A DNA stretch of 64,000 nucleotides from assembly GCA_964492845.1 (NCBI GenBank), contig CAZBMZ010000015.1, forward strand, positions 1-64,000, read 5' to 3'. The DNA comes from JADJPF01 sp964492845 (GTDB taxonomy: Bacteria > Acidobacteriota > Blastocatellia > Chloracidobacteriales > JADJPF01). Shown here one piece after another: positions 17,855-27,367 of this stretch. Position 1 is the first letter of the stretch; every line of letters begins with the position of its first letter. Position numbers and translations under genes: made by a program. The notes beneath the pieces are model-generated. The model saw only the letters and a list, made by a program, of their open reading frames with translations. It searched no databases and had not been told where the DNA came from.

Positions 17855-19144
17855 TTAAGAACGTCCGCCCATAGGGACATAATCGCGGCTATCATAGCCT
17901 AAGTAGATTTGTCTAGGACGTGCAATCTTTTGCTCTTTGTCTTCCATCATTTCTTCCCATTGAGATAGCCAGCCAACTGTACGAGGAATAGCAAAAAGAA
18001 CTGGGAACATATCTACAGGGAAACCCATTGCTTGATAAATTAAACCTGAGTAGAAATCAACATTAGGATAAAGCTTACGTTTAATGAAGTATTCATCTTC
18101 TAAAGCAATTTTTTCTAGCTCTAAAGCTATGTCTAGTAGTGGGTTACGTCCTGTAACTTCAAAGACTTGATCAGCAGTTTCTTTAATTATTCTAGCGCGT
18201 GGGTCATAGTTTTTATAAACACGATGACCAAAGCCCATCAAGCGGCCTTCTCCACCTTTTACGCGTTTAATAAAATCAGGAATATTGTCTTTACTACCAA
18301 TTTCAGTCAACATTCTTAATACAGCTTCATTAGCTCCACCGTGAAGAGGCCCATAAAGTGCTGCAATAGCACCAGCCATTGCAGAATAAGGATCTACTTC
18401 AGAACTAGCAACACTACGCATTGCATTTGTAGAGCAGTTCTGTTCATGGTCAGCGTGTAAAATAAATAGCACGTCTAAAGCACGTTCTAAGACAGGATGT
18501 GGTTTATATTTAATCTCTGTCATCTTAAAAAGCATATTAAGAAAATTACCTGAATAACTTAAGTCATTATCTGGGTAAGCAAAAGGAAAACCCATAATAT
18601 GACGATAGCAAAATGCTGCAATGGTTGGCATTTTAGCAATCAAGCGTTCTGTTTCTTGGCGACGTACTTTAGCATCAGAAATATTTTTTGCTGCTGGATA
18701 AAAAGTTGATAACGCTCCTACAACACTAAGTAACATGCCCATAGGATGAGCATCATAACGAAAACCATCTATAAATTTTTTAATATTTTCATGAATCATT
18801 GTGTGATTGGTTATTTTATGTGTCCAATCAGAAAGTTGCTGCTCAGTGGGCAACTCACCATTAAGTATCAAGTAAGCAGTTTCTAAATAAGTGCTTTTTT
18901 CTGCTAATTGCTCTATTGGATAGCCCCGATAGCGCAAAATCCCTTTATCCCCATCAATAAAAGTTATTTTGCTCTTACAAGAAGCAGTATTAGTAAAAGC
19001 TGGATCATAACTCATTAATCCAAAATCATCGCTATCTACTGTAATTTGGCGTAAATCCATTGCCTTAATAGTGCCATCTTTAATAGCGATTTCATAAGTT
19101 TTACCAGTACGATTATCCGTAATGGTCAAGGTCTCTTTGCTCAT
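17855..19144 (-). CDS. gltA: Citrate synthase
   Basis: This 429-residue enzyme condenses acetyl-CoA and oxaloacetate at the entry of the TCA cycle. It has the N-terminal beta domain of type II (Gram-negative, NADH-sensitive-like) citrate synthases (residues 1-60), then the helical body. Active-site residues are in place: His268 in GPLHGGANEAV, His307 in GFGHRVYKNYDPRA and Asp363 in NVDFYSG. The segment HADHEQNCSTN near 230 is also conserved. Length matches the E. coli enzyme. A GGAAAGGAAA ribosome site lies upstream. The gene is transcribed alone, ends at a strong terminator, and diverges from the kaiC-like gene across 339 bases. Confidence 0.96.
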   Translation of the reverse strand: MSKETLTITDNRTGKTYEIAIKDGTIKAMDLRQITVDSDDFGLMSYDPAFTNTASCKSKITFIDGDKGILRYRGYPIEQLAEKSTYLETAYLILNGELPTEQQLSDWTHKITNHTMIHENIKKFIDGFRYDAHPMGMLLSVVGALSTFYPAAKNISDAKVRRQETERLIAKMPTIAAFCYRHIMGFPFAYPDNDLSYSGNFLNMLFKMTEIKYKPHPVLERALDVLFILHADHEQNCSTNAMRSVASSEVDPYSAMAGAIAALYGPLHGGANEAVLRMLTEIGSKDNIPDFIKRVKGGEGRLMGFGHRVYKNYDPRARIIKETADQVFEVTGRNPLLDIALELEKIALEDEYFIKRKLYPNVDFYSGLIYQAMGFPVDMFPVLFAIPRTVGWLSQWEEMMEDKEQKIARPRQIYLGYDSRDYVPMGGRS

Positions 19145-19483
19145 GCAGTTAGATTTCCTTTCCGCGACGTGTATTAATTAAGGTAGAGAGGTTAAAAACG
19201 CTTATTATAGTAAAGACTTTATTATATTTATAGCCAAGGCCGCTAAGTATCTTGAATTTACCTAAATTTATTAATTATATATTGATATTTGCAACCGTAT
19301 TAATACTAGCTTATTAACCAAATACATTTACTTATCTGGCTATAAATTTAAGTTAAAAAATTAGACCTACTTAATTATACTCCCTATAGGAAAATTATTT
19401 ACAATATTCTAACTTTTAAGTTATTATAGACTACCTAAAAAATTATCCTAACCGTTAGGGAGTTAGCTAAATAAAACAATTGA
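19145..19483. other. Divergent intergenic region gltA / kaiC-like
   Basis: These 339 bases separate two divergent genes. The side facing gltA holds its GGAAAGGAAA ribosome site and an ATTATA at 19203-19208 (TATAAT on the minus strand). The side facing the kaiC-like gene holds a weak TTAAAA-17-TATACT pair at 19353-19381. I see no tRNA, riboswitch or long inverted repeat. The kaiC start has only a distant GGGAG about 20 bases upstream. Confidence 0.5.
19353..19381 (+). promoter_or_regulatory. Weak candidate promoter of the kaiC-kaiB-kinase cluster
   Basis: TTAAAA (19353-19358) and TATACT (19376-19381) are separated by 17 bases and would give a leader of about 95 bases before the kaiC start. 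The -35 box matches consensus at only four positions. Confidence 0.25.
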
Positions 19484-21193
19484 ATGGATAACAATAAAAG
19501 TTTTGTTGACAAGCAATTAGCAAAATGTCTAACAGGGATTGAAGGTTTAGATACCATAACCAATGGAGGATTGCCTAAAAATAGGCTTACGTTAATTTGT
19601 GGTAATGCGGGAAGTGGAAAAACAAGTTTAGGAGTAGAATTTTTAGTTCAAGGAATTATTAAATATGATGAGCCTGGACTACTTATTACTTTTGAAGAAA
19701 AACCACAAGAAATAATTGAAAATGCTGCTTCCATAGGGATTGACTTAAAAGATTTAATAAATAAAAAGAAACTTTTTATTGAATATATCCAAGTACAAGA
19801 AGAAGAAATAGCACAATCTGGGGACTATACTTTAGAAGCTTTATTTATTCGTTTTGAACAAATTATCACCTCCTTAGCAATTAAGCGAGTAACATTAGAT
19901 ACACTAGATAGTATTTTTGCTAGCCTAGGTAATACCCCTATACTGCGTGCTGAAATTTACCGGCTTTTTAGTTGGTTAAAACAAAAAAATATCACCTCTC
20001 TTGTTACTGCTGAAGTAGGTATAAGTACATTAAGCCGCAATGGTTTAGAAGAATATATTTCAGATTGTGTAATTTCATTAAGAACTAATATAGTTTCAGA
20101 AGTTCTTACAAGATTACTAAGAATTGTAAAATATCGAGGCTCAAAACATGGAACAAATGAATATCCATTTTTAATTACTGATTCAGGAATAAACTTATTT
20201 CCTATTACATCTGATTACTTAAATAATATTGTGTCAGCAGAATTTGTTTCTACTGGTGTTAAAGAATTAGATGAAATGATGGACAACAAAGGTTATTACC
20301 GAGGAAGTACAATTTTAATTACAGGAACAGCAGGAACAGGAAAAACTAGTTTAGCTTCGGTTTTTTCTAATTCTATTTGTCAAACAGGAGAACGTTGTAT
20401 TTATTTTACTTTTGAGGAAATGATAAATCAGATTTTGCGCAATATGTCCTCAATAAACTTAAATCTACAACAATGGATAGATAAAGATTTACTTAAGTTT
20501 TATGCTTATCGTTCCCCAATATATGGATTAGAAACACATTTATTAACGATTCAAAACCTAATAAAACAATTCAAGCCACATGCAGTAATAATTGACCCAA
20601 TCACCAACTTTGACTTAATAGGAACAGAGCTAGAAATTAAATCTATGATGACAAGATTAATAGATTTTATTAAAGCTCACCAAATAACTGCTCTTTTTAC
20701 TAGTTTAACTACAGCTATTAACCCTAGAGAGCAAACAGAAGTAGGAATATCATCATTAATTGATAGTTGGTTAGTACTGCAAAATTTAGAATATCTAGGA
20801 GAAAGAACTAGGGGGATTACAATACTTAAATCTCGTGGAATTGCTCATTCTAATCAAATTAGAGAATTTATTATTACAAACAATGGAGTTAGGTTAGAAA
20901 AAATTTATGTTGGGCCAAATGGAATTTTGACGGGTTCAGCACGAATTGATCAAGAAGAACAAGAAAAATTACAACTTCTCCTACAAGAAAAAGAAACCTT
21001 GCGGCGTAGAAAATTGTTAGACCATAAACAAGCTATACTTAAAGCTAAAATATTGGCTCTAAAGTCGGAGTTTGATGTCGATATAGAAGAAATTGAGTCT
21101 CTTATTATGAAAGAAGAATTTCAAAATAAGGGAATTTTGGAAACCCGTTCTGCAATGGCAAAAAGACGAACACATAATAAAAATAAAAACTAG
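19484..21193 (+). CDS. kaiC: KaiC-like two-domain ATPase
   Basis: This 569-residue protein has two RecA-like KaiC domains. CI has Walker A GNAGSGKT (residues 40-47) and catalytic Glu71/Glu72. CII has GTAGTGKT (281-288) and Glu311/Glu312. Aligned to the cyanobacterial clock protein in the ITDTIILLQ region, Thr418, Ser423 and Ser424 fall at the positions of the phosphosites Thr426, Ser431 and Thr432 with a constant offset of eight, so the autokinase cycle could be retained. The C-terminus after residue 490 is a long charged coiled coil not present in Synechococcus KaiC. A KaiB-like gene follows after 24 bases and a hybrid kinase after that, supporting a KaiC function rather than a RadA or RAD51 role. 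The ribosome site is poor. Confidence 0.9.
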   Translation: MDNNKSFVDKQLAKCLTGIEGLDTITNGGLPKNRLTLICGNAGSGKTSLGVEFLVQGIIKYDEPGLLITFEEKPQEIIENAASIGIDLKDLINKKKLFIEYIQVQEEEIAQSGDYTLEALFIRFEQIITSLAIKRVTLDTLDSIFASLGNTPILRAEIYRLFSWLKQKNITSLVTAEVGISTLSRNGLEEYISDCVISLRTNIVSEVLTRLLRIVKYRGSKHGTNEYPFLITDSGINLFPITSDYLNNIVSAEFVSTGVKELDEMMDNKGYYRGSTILITGTAGTGKTSLASVFSNSICQTGERCIYFTFEEMINQILRNMSSINLNLQQWIDKDLLKFYAYRSPIYGLETHLLTIQNLIKQFKPHAVIIDPITNFDLIGTELEIKSMMTRLIDFIKAHQITALFTSLTTAINPREQTEVGISSLIDSWLVLQNLEYLGERTRGITILKSRGIAHSNQIREFIITNNGVRLEKIYVGPNGILTGSARIDQEEQEKLQLLLQEKETLRRRKLLDHKQAILKAKILALKSEFDVDIEEIESLIMKEEFQNKGILETRSAMAKRRTHNKNKN

Positions 21194-21217
21194 TCTTTTG
21201 CCTTCAAAGGAAAAAAT

Positions 21218-21562
21218 ATGAAAAACTCGGCCCTCCACCTGGATAGTTTTCAACCTTTTCTTGATCCTGCGATTTTGGACTGGCAATTTCGGCTTTATAT
21301 TGCTGGACAAACTCCTAGATGTTTGATTGCAATAAATAATATAAAAAAAATTTGCCAAACTCACCTACAAGAAAATTACAACCTGGAAATAATTGATTTG
21401 TTAGAAAAACCTGAACTAGCAAGAGAACACCAAATTTTCGCTATACCTACATTAGTAAGAATAATCCCTTCTCCAACTAAAAAAATAGTGGGCGATTTAT
21501 CGGACTCAGAAAAAACTTTACTTCATTTACAAATTTCTACTTCTATTATTAGTAATATGTGA
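21218..21562 (+). CDS. kaiB: KaiB-like thioredoxin-fold protein
   Basis: This 114-residue protein matches KaiB: FRLYIAGQTPRC at 24-35 corresponds to the KaiB LYVAGNTPNS strand and loop, EIIDLLEKPELA to the second strand and helix, IFAIPTLVRIIP to the ATPTL segment, and KKIVGDLSDSEK to the KIIGDLSD segment. KaiB binds the CI ring of phosphorylated KaiC after a fold switch. Compared with the roughly 100-residue clock KaiB it has an extra N-terminal stretch of about 20 residues. An AAAGGAA ribosome site precedes the ATG. It lies between the kaiC-like gene (24-base gap) and a hybrid histidine kinase gene (78-base gap), all on the plus strand. No KaiA gene is seen, as expected outside cyanobacteria. 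Confidence 0.88.
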   Translation: MKNSALHLDSFQPFLDPAILDWQFRLYIAGQTPRCLIAINNIKKICQTHLQENYNLEIIDLLEKPELAREHQIFAIPTLVRIIPSPTKKIVGDLSDSEKTLLHLQISTSIISNM

Positions 21563-21640
21563 TAAATATAGTTTCATATTTCCCAAAAATTTTTATTCTT
21601 TCTTAAGTTTTTCGATTACGTCCATTTCTATATTTAATTT

Positions 21641-24025
21641 ATGAAAGAAACCAATCTTACCAAACAAGAGCTAGTTGTTGAATTAAGTAATCTGCACAGA
21701 CAATTAATAGATGCAGAAGAAACACTTCAAGCAATTAGAAAAGGAAAAGTAGATGCTTTAATAGTTGCAACGAATGAAGGAGACAAGGTTTTCACACTTA
21801 ATAGCATTGATCATCCTTATCGTTTGCTAGTTGAGTCAATGAACGAAGGAGCAATCACATTATCGCTTGATGGTGTGATTCTTTATGCTAATCAGCGTTT
21901 TGCAGAAATAGTTAAAATGCCTAGGGAAAGAGTTATAGGACAATTTCTAAATGAATTTGTTAATGATAAAGAAATTTTAGAGATATTTTTAACAAATAGT
22001 AAAAAACAAGCCTATAAGGAAAAGATTTTTATAAAATCTTCTGATGAAAATTTAGTACCAACTTTGTTTTCTGGCTGTTATTTAGAGCATAGAGATTTAG
22101 CTACTATCTCTGTAGTAGTAATGGATTTAACAGAATTAAATTCTGCAATTCAAGCAATAGAGATAACCCAGGAACGTCTTAGAAAGTTAGTAGATTCAAA
22201 TATTATTGGTATAGTTTTTGGTGATGTTCACGGTAATATCAAAGATGCTAATGAGTCTTTCTTAAATTTAATTGGATATACAAAACAAGATTTGCTTTCA
22301 AATAGTCTAAATATTGCAAAAATTACACCTAAAAAATATAAAAACCTTTTTCAACAAACTGTTAAATCTCTGCCTGATGGTAGAAGTTGTGCTACGTTTG
22401 AAAAAGAGTATATTCATAAAAGTGGCAGATTAGTCCCTGCTTTAGTTGGTGTTACTACTTTAGGTAAAGCTAAAGAAGAAACTGTAGCTTTTGTGCTTGA
22501 TTTAACTGAGCGTAAATTAGCAGAAGAAAAAATAAAACAACAAGCAGCACTTTTAGACATAACTAAAGACGCAATTATTGTTTATGATTTTGAAAACATT
22601 ATTTTATTTTGGAACAAAGCAGCAGAAAAAATTTATGGTTGGTCGTCTCAAGAAATCGTAGAAAAGGCAGATTATAGCGAGCTATTTAAGTCTGATCAGG
22701 TAAATTATAATGAGTTATTGCAAATTCTCTTAACAGATGGCTACTGGGAAAAAGAACTAGAGTTATTAACCAGGGATAATAACAAAATTATTGTTGAATG
22801 CCGTTTGACCTTAATGTTTGACAGTAAAAATGTACCTTTATCTATTTTAGCTGTACATACAGATATTACAAAAAAGAAAAAATTAGAAACTCAGTTCCTA
22901 CAAGCACAGCGTTTAGAGAGTTTAGGAAAGCTAGCAAGTGGAATTGCACATGATTTAAATAATATTCTTGCTCCTATTTTAATGTCTACAGATTTACTAA
23001 AAAGACAAATTTCACCAGAAAAAAGCGCGTCTATAATTAATATAATTGAAAATGTAACTTTACGAGGGGCCGACCTTGTAAAACAGATTTTAGCTTTTGC
23101 TAAAGGAACTAAATCAGAGTTTACAACTATTTCAATTAAACAAATTTTAGTTGAAGTAGAAAAAATCTTATTGCAAACTTTTCCAAAATCAATAAATATT
23201 TTTGTTAATATCCCGCCCAACTTACCTAGCATTATTGCGGATGCAACACAAATTCATCAATTGTTAATGAATTTAGCGATAAACGCTAGAGATGCAATGT
23301 CTGAAGGAGGAAACCTAGAAATTACAGCAGAGCATATTGTTATTGATCAAGCTTTTGCTACAACAGATTCAGATATACAAGCAGGAAAATATGTACTAAT
23401 TTCTGTTAAAGATACAGGCATTGGAATTGCGTCAGAATATATTAACCAGATTTTTGATCCTTTTTTTACTACCAAAGAATCTGGTAAAGGAACCGGCTTA
23501 GGTCTATCTACGGTTAATATTATTGTCAGCCAGCATAAAGGGTTTATTAAAGTTTCTAGCGAGCTAAAAAAAGGCACTACCATTAAGCTTTATTTGCCTG
23601 CAAGCGATTTATCAAACCCAGAAGAGTTTAAAGCTAACAACAAGGAAATTGCTCATGGTCAAGGAAAACTAGTATTAATTGTAGATGATGAATTATCTAT
23701 TCAACAAATAACACAAGCATCTTTGGAAAGCTTTGGTTATAAAACACTTGTAGCAAGCGATGGAGTAGAAGCAGTTGCAATTTATGCACAACATAAAGAC
23801 TCTATTGAACTAGTAATTACAGATATGGTAATGCCTATAATGGAAGGTACTGTAATGTTACGGATAATAGAGAAACTTAATCCAAATATCAAGGCTATTA
23901 TTTCTAGTGGCGTTATTTATAATAAATCAAATCCATCCGCAAGTAATTGTATCAAAGCATTTTTACCAAAACCATATACGGCTGAGGAACTGTTAAAAAC
24001 TGTTTCTAATGTTTTATTAGAATAA
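21641..24025 (+). CDS. PAS-rich hybrid histidine kinase with receiver domain
   Basis: This 794-residue cytoplasmic kinase has an N-terminal coiled segment ending in LQAIRKGKVDALIV, three PAS domains (about 55-165, 175-290 and 300-412), a HisKA domain with His437 in SGIAHDLNN, a HATPase_c domain (NLAINARDAM, DTGIGI, FDPFFTTK, GTGLGLS) and a C-terminal receiver domain with phosphoacceptor Asp728 and Lys777. No transmembrane helix is present. Its position directly after kaiC and kaiB suggests that it reads the state of the KaiC-KaiB complex or feeds it, comparable to SasA or CikA in cyanobacteria, although it has no KaiB-like sensor domain of the SasA type. The output partner is unknown because no DNA-binding regulator is adjacent. 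Confidence 0.88.
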   Translation: MKETNLTKQELVVELSNLHRQLIDAEETLQAIRKGKVDALIVATNEGDKVFTLNSIDHPYRLLVESMNEGAITLSLDGVILYANQRFAEIVKMPRERVIGQFLNEFVNDKEILEIFLTNSKKQAYKEKIFIKSSDENLVPTLFSGCYLEHRDLATISVVVMDLTELNSAIQAIEITQERLRKLVDSNIIGIVFGDVHGNIKDANESFLNLIGYTKQDLLSNSLNIAKITPKKYKNLFQQTVKSLPDGRSCATFEKEYIHKSGRLVPALVGVTTLGKAKEETVAFVLDLTERKLAEEKIKQQAALLDITKDAIIVYDFENIILFWNKAAEKIYGWSSQEIVEKADYSELFKSDQVNYNELLQILLTDGYWEKELELLTRDNNKIIVECRLTLMFDSKNVPLSILAVHTDITKKKKLETQFLQAQRLESLGKLASGIAHDLNNILAPILMSTDLLKRQISPEKSASIINIIENVTLRGADLVKQILAFAKGTKSEFTTISIKQILVEVEKILLQTFPKSINIFVNIPPNLPSIIADATQIHQLLMNLAINARDAMSEGGNLEITAEHIVIDQAFATTDSDIQAGKYVLISVKDTGIGIASEYINQIFDPFFTTKESGKGTGLGLSTVNIIVSQHKGFIKVSSELKKGTTIKLYLPASDLSNPEEFKANNKEIAHGQGKLVLIVDDELSIQQITQASLESFGYKTLVASDGVEAVAIYAQHKDSIELVITDMVMPIMEGTVMLRIIEKLNPNIKAIISSGVIYNKSNPSASNCIKAFLPKPYTAEELLKTVSNVLLE

Positions 24026-24064
24026 GTTATCAAAGCAAATAGATTATAAATTTTAGGAGAGTGC

Positions 24065-25378
24065 ATGTCTAAGGAAGTCATCAATATTGGTTTTTTAGGG
24101 TTTGGTACGGTTGGATCAGGAACAGTTAAAATTCTGCAAGAACATGGCAGAGAAATTTCTAAGCGTCTTAGCCCAAAACTAAATGTAAAAGCTATTGCTA
24201 GCCCTAATATTGCAAATCGTGACACTAGCTGGGTAAAAGGCGATGTAAGCTTTACAACAGATGCAACTCAAGTAATAAATGACCCAGATATTGATATTAT
24301 TGTAGAAGTGATGGGAGGGCGTGAGCCTGCAAATAGTTATATTCGTCAAGCAATACTACAAGGTAAATCAGTAGTAACAGCTAATAAACTTTTGCTTGCT
24401 AGCGAAGGGCCAGCACTTGCGAAACTGGCACAAAATCAAAAAGTGTCCTTAGCCATAGAAGCATCTGTAGCAGGTGGAATCCCAATTCTAAACGCTATTA
24501 GAGAAGGTATAGCAGCAGAAAAAATTGTGTCCATCTGTGGCATCTTAAATGGAACAACTAACTTTATTTTGACAGAAATGGAAAATTCTGGAGCGTTGTT
24601 TTCAACTACACTTACAGAAGCACAAAAACTAGGTTATGCCGAAGCTGACCCTACTTTAGATATTGAAGGTTTAGACGCTCGTGACAAACTAGCAATTTTA
24701 ACAATGCTTTGTTTTGGGCGTTATGTTGATGTTAAAAAAATCCCTACACAAGGAATTACTAAACTTACTCCAGCAGATTTTGCTTATGCCGCACAATCAC
24801 GCTGCACAGTTAAACTAATTTGTAGTGCTAGACTAGTAAATCAAGAATTAATACTTTCCGTTGCTCCTACATTAGTACCTAGAAATAGTCTGCTAGCTAA
24901 AGTAAATGGTAGCTTTAACGCCATAATGTTAACAGGTGAAGCAGGAGGACAAACTTTTTATTATGGTCGTGGTGCTGGTAGCGGCCCAACTGGTGTAGCT
25001 GTAGTTTCTGATATTATGCGTATTGCTAGAGAAATATCTGTTAATAGCCCTAGCATTAGCCCAACTTTTGGTTATCAAACCCTTGTACATCAAGAAGAGA
25101 TAGCTCTTTCTTCCAAAGCTTTAGCTTACTTTTTAAGGTTTACCGTTGCTGATAAGCCAGGAATTATTGCTAAGTTAGCCACAATTCTTTCAGATAATAA
25201 TATTAGTCTAGATTCAATTTATCAGGAAAAAGTATATAAGCACAATGAGCATTTATCTTTTATTACAATGCTTGAACCTACAACACAACAACAGTTATCT
25301 AAAGCTCTAGAAACTATTCAAACTCTTGACTTTTTAATTGAACCACCGCTTGTTTTACCAATTGATGATAGCTTATAA
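24065..25378 (+). CDS. hom: Homoserine dehydrogenase
   Basis: This 437-residue enzyme reduces aspartate semialdehyde to homoserine, the branch point to threonine and methionine. It has the N-terminal NAD(P) loop GFLGFGTVGSGTV, the catalytic-domain segment GILNGTTNFILTEM and the conserved signature around LGYAEADPTLDIEGLDARDKLAIL. After residue 355 there is an ACT domain (LRFTVADKPGIIAKLATILSD), the expected site of threonine feedback. It is monofunctional, not fused to aspartokinase. A TTAGGAGAG ribosome site precedes the ATG. It lies 39 bases after the hybrid kinase gene, so read-through transcription is possible, although the functions are unrelated. Confidence 0.95.
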   Translation: MSKEVINIGFLGFGTVGSGTVKILQEHGREISKRLSPKLNVKAIASPNIANRDTSWVKGDVSFTTDATQVINDPDIDIIVEVMGGREPANSYIRQAILQGKSVVTANKLLLASEGPALAKLAQNQKVSLAIEASVAGGIPILNAIREGIAAEKIVSICGILNGTTNFILTEMENSGALFSTTLTEAQKLGYAEADPTLDIEGLDARDKLAILTMLCFGRYVDVKKIPTQGITKLTPADFAYAAQSRCTVKLICSARLVNQELILSVAPTLVPRNSLLAKVNGSFNAIMLTGEAGGQTFYYGRGAGSGPTGVAVVSDIMRIAREISVNSPSISPTFGYQTLVHQEEIALSSKALAYFLRFTVADKPGIIAKLATILSDNNISLDSIYQEKVYKHNEHLSFITMLEPTTQQQLSKALETIQTLDFLIEPPLVLPIDDSL

Positions 25379-25756
25379 GTACATTGTAAACTAAATGTTC
25401 TGATATTTTGACTTACACAATAGAAAAAATTAGAGTTAATAGCTATTTAAACATAGTAATATAATCTAGCAAATATATTACTACTAGATAAAGTAGGTAT
25501 TTTATACCTCTACATAATGTAGTACCTTTTAAACAATCTCTCCATTACTTAAACTAAAGAACACTACTACCACTTGCTATCATATTTTACAACTACATTA
25601 CTTAATGTACTATTATATACTTACTCAAATTACTAATTAAAATTATTTTGCTTTGATTTAAGCAAAGATGTAAAGTTATTTTTTTTCAAAACGACTAATT
25701 ATGCTAGCTTAAAGACGCTTGACATTTTAAGACAATAGTTTTCAAATCTTAATAAT
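25379..25756. other. AT-rich intergenic region between hom and the FHA-GAF-cyclase gene
   Basis: These 378 bases are very AT-rich. There is no convincing terminator after hom and no reading frame of note. Short partial palindromes occur (for example gtaggtattttatacctctac near 25492-25512), but none forms a long stem. The only candidate signal is TTGACA at 25719-25724, close to the next start. I see no tRNA or riboswitch. Confidence 0.5.
25719..25747 (+). promoter_or_regulatory. Candidate promoter of the FHA-GAF-cyclase gene
   Basis: A perfect TTGACA (25719-25724) is followed after 17 bases by TCAAAT (25742-25747), a weak -10 box. Transcription would start within a few bases of the ATG at 25757, which has no Shine-Dalgarno sequence, so a leaderless message is possible. 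Confidence 0.3.
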
Positions 25757-27361
25757 ATGTTTAAATTGTTGGTCAATGACACTCAAGGAAATAGTTTTGA
25801 ATTTCCAATAAACAAAACAGAAATATATATTGGTCGTAATCCTGCCAAAAATGATCTTGTCTTACCCTCTAAGCAAGTTTCTGTGCGTCATGCTTCACTA
25901 ATACAAAAGAATGGTGGATTTTTACTTAAAGACTTAGAAAGCACAAATGGCACTTTTATTAATAAGCAACGAATTGATGAACATTGGCTTACAAGCGGCG
26001 ATAGATTTTCTATTGCCAACTATGTATTACAATTAATAGCTACAGTAGGAGAGGCTAGTTTTACATATAGTGAAAAACCTCTTAGTCAGCGTTCCCAGGT
26101 TAGAGGAACATCCGTATTTAATAACCTTTTAGAAGCTCTACAAGAGGCTCCTCAAGAAGTTGATAAACGCTTTGAACTAGAATTAAAACTTCAAGAAAAA
26201 GTTCAAACAATAGAAATGCTTTATGCTTTTGGGAAAACTCTTAGTTCTGTTTTTGATTTAGATAAAGTTTTTAGCGAAATAGTAAATTTATGTTTTAAGC
26301 TAACCCAAGCTGAACGTTGTGCTATTTTGCTTTGGGATGAAGAAAACCAATTTTTAGAGCCTCGTCTTATTAGCTTTCACCCTGATTTAAGCCAATCCTT
26401 AGCCGAATTTACCTTAAATTTAAGCCGTACCATTACCCAAACTGTTATCCAAGAAAAAGTAGCCTTAATTTCTGAAGATATTCAACTAGATGATCGATTT
26501 AATTCTGCTGAATCTATAGCTTATCAAAATATCCACTCTTTAATGTGCGTTCCCCTAATTGGAAAACAAAGGATGTTAGGCGTAATTTATGTAGATAAAC
26601 TAGGACTAGCTAACCCCTTTACTTTAGATGATTTAGATCTATTAACTGCTGTTGCTGCTCAGGCTGCAATTGCAATGGACAATGTTTTTGCCTACGACCA
26701 ATTAGCACAAGAAGCTATCTTACGGGCTAATTATCAACGCTTTTTACCTAATCAAGTAGTAGATATAATATTACAATCTCCAGACCAACTTGGTATTGGT
26801 GATGGAATTACTCAACCTGTAACTATTTTATTTGCAACTATTAAGGATTTTAATTTATTTATAGAAAGAGGAGATCCAGAAATAGTTATTTATACTCTAA
26901 ATCGTTTTCTTTCTTTAATGACGGAACTAGTTTTTGCTTATCAAGGAACTTTAGATAAATTCCTTGGCGATGGGCTAATGGCCCTTTTTGGCGCACCTTA
27001 TCAAAGCAACCAAGATAGTTTTAATGCTGTTAATACTGCTATTGCTATGCAAAGACGACTTGATATGCTTAATGAAGAACTTCAAAGCTATAATATTGAC
27101 CCCATTGAACTTGGAATTGGTATTAATATGGGTGAAGTAGTAGTTGGTTATATTGGGTCAGAAATGCGTATGGATTATACTGCTATTGGTAATGCTGTTA
27201 ATTTAGCTGCCCGTTTGATGCAACAATCTAAAGCTAGACAAATTTTAATTAGCGACAATGTATTATCACAAACAAGTAATGCTTTTTCTGTTAGGTCAAT
27301 TGTAGGTCTAAACTTAAAAGGTGTGACTAATATGCCAAATGTTTATGAAGTTCTTTACTAA
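25757..27361 (+). CDS. FHA-GAF-class III nucleotidyl cyclase homologue
   Basis: This 534-residue protein has an FHA domain (about 1-95, with IYIGRNPAKNDLVLPSKQVSVRHA cut by STNGTFIN), a GAF domain (about 155-315) and a class III adenylate/guanylate cyclase domain (about 350-534). In the cyclase the second metal Asp405 (KFLGDG), substrate-side Lys401, and transition-state Asn482 and Arg486 are present. The first metal Asp, expected in the LFADI motif, is Thr361 (LFATIKDF). Activity may therefore be lost or altered. The FHA domain suggests control by a Ser/Thr kinase, and a kinase gene ends 6 bases away on the opposite strand. No membrane segment is present. Confidence 0.88.
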   Translation: MFKLLVNDTQGNSFEFPINKTEIYIGRNPAKNDLVLPSKQVSVRHASLIQKNGGFLLKDLESTNGTFINKQRIDEHWLTSGDRFSIANYVLQLIATVGEASFTYSEKPLSQRSQVRGTSVFNNLLEALQEAPQEVDKRFELELKLQEKVQTIEMLYAFGKTLSSVFDLDKVFSEIVNLCFKLTQAERCAILLWDEENQFLEPRLISFHPDLSQSLAEFTLNLSRTITQTVIQEKVALISEDIQLDDRFNSAESIAYQNIHSLMCVPLIGKQRMLGVIYVDKLGLANPFTLDDLDLLTAVAAQAAIAMDNVFAYDQLAQEAILRANYQRFLPNQVVDIILQSPDQLGIGDGITQPVTILFATIKDFNLFIERGDPEIVIYTLNRFLSLMTELVFAYQGTLDKFLGDGLMALFGAPYQSNQDSFNAVNTAIAMQRRLDMLNEELQSYNIDPIELGIGINMGEVVVGYIGSEMRMDYTAIGNAVNLAARLMQQSKARQILISDNVLSQTSNAFSVRSIVGLNLKGVTNMPNVYEVLY

Positions 27362-27367
27362 GATTAT

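Noticed and set aside
19484..21193. KaiC-like protein as RadA or DnaB-type recombination ATPase
   Set aside because: The two-domain layout, catalytic Glu pairs and adjacent kaiB gene fit KaiC; there is no zinc finger or Lon-like domain of RadA.
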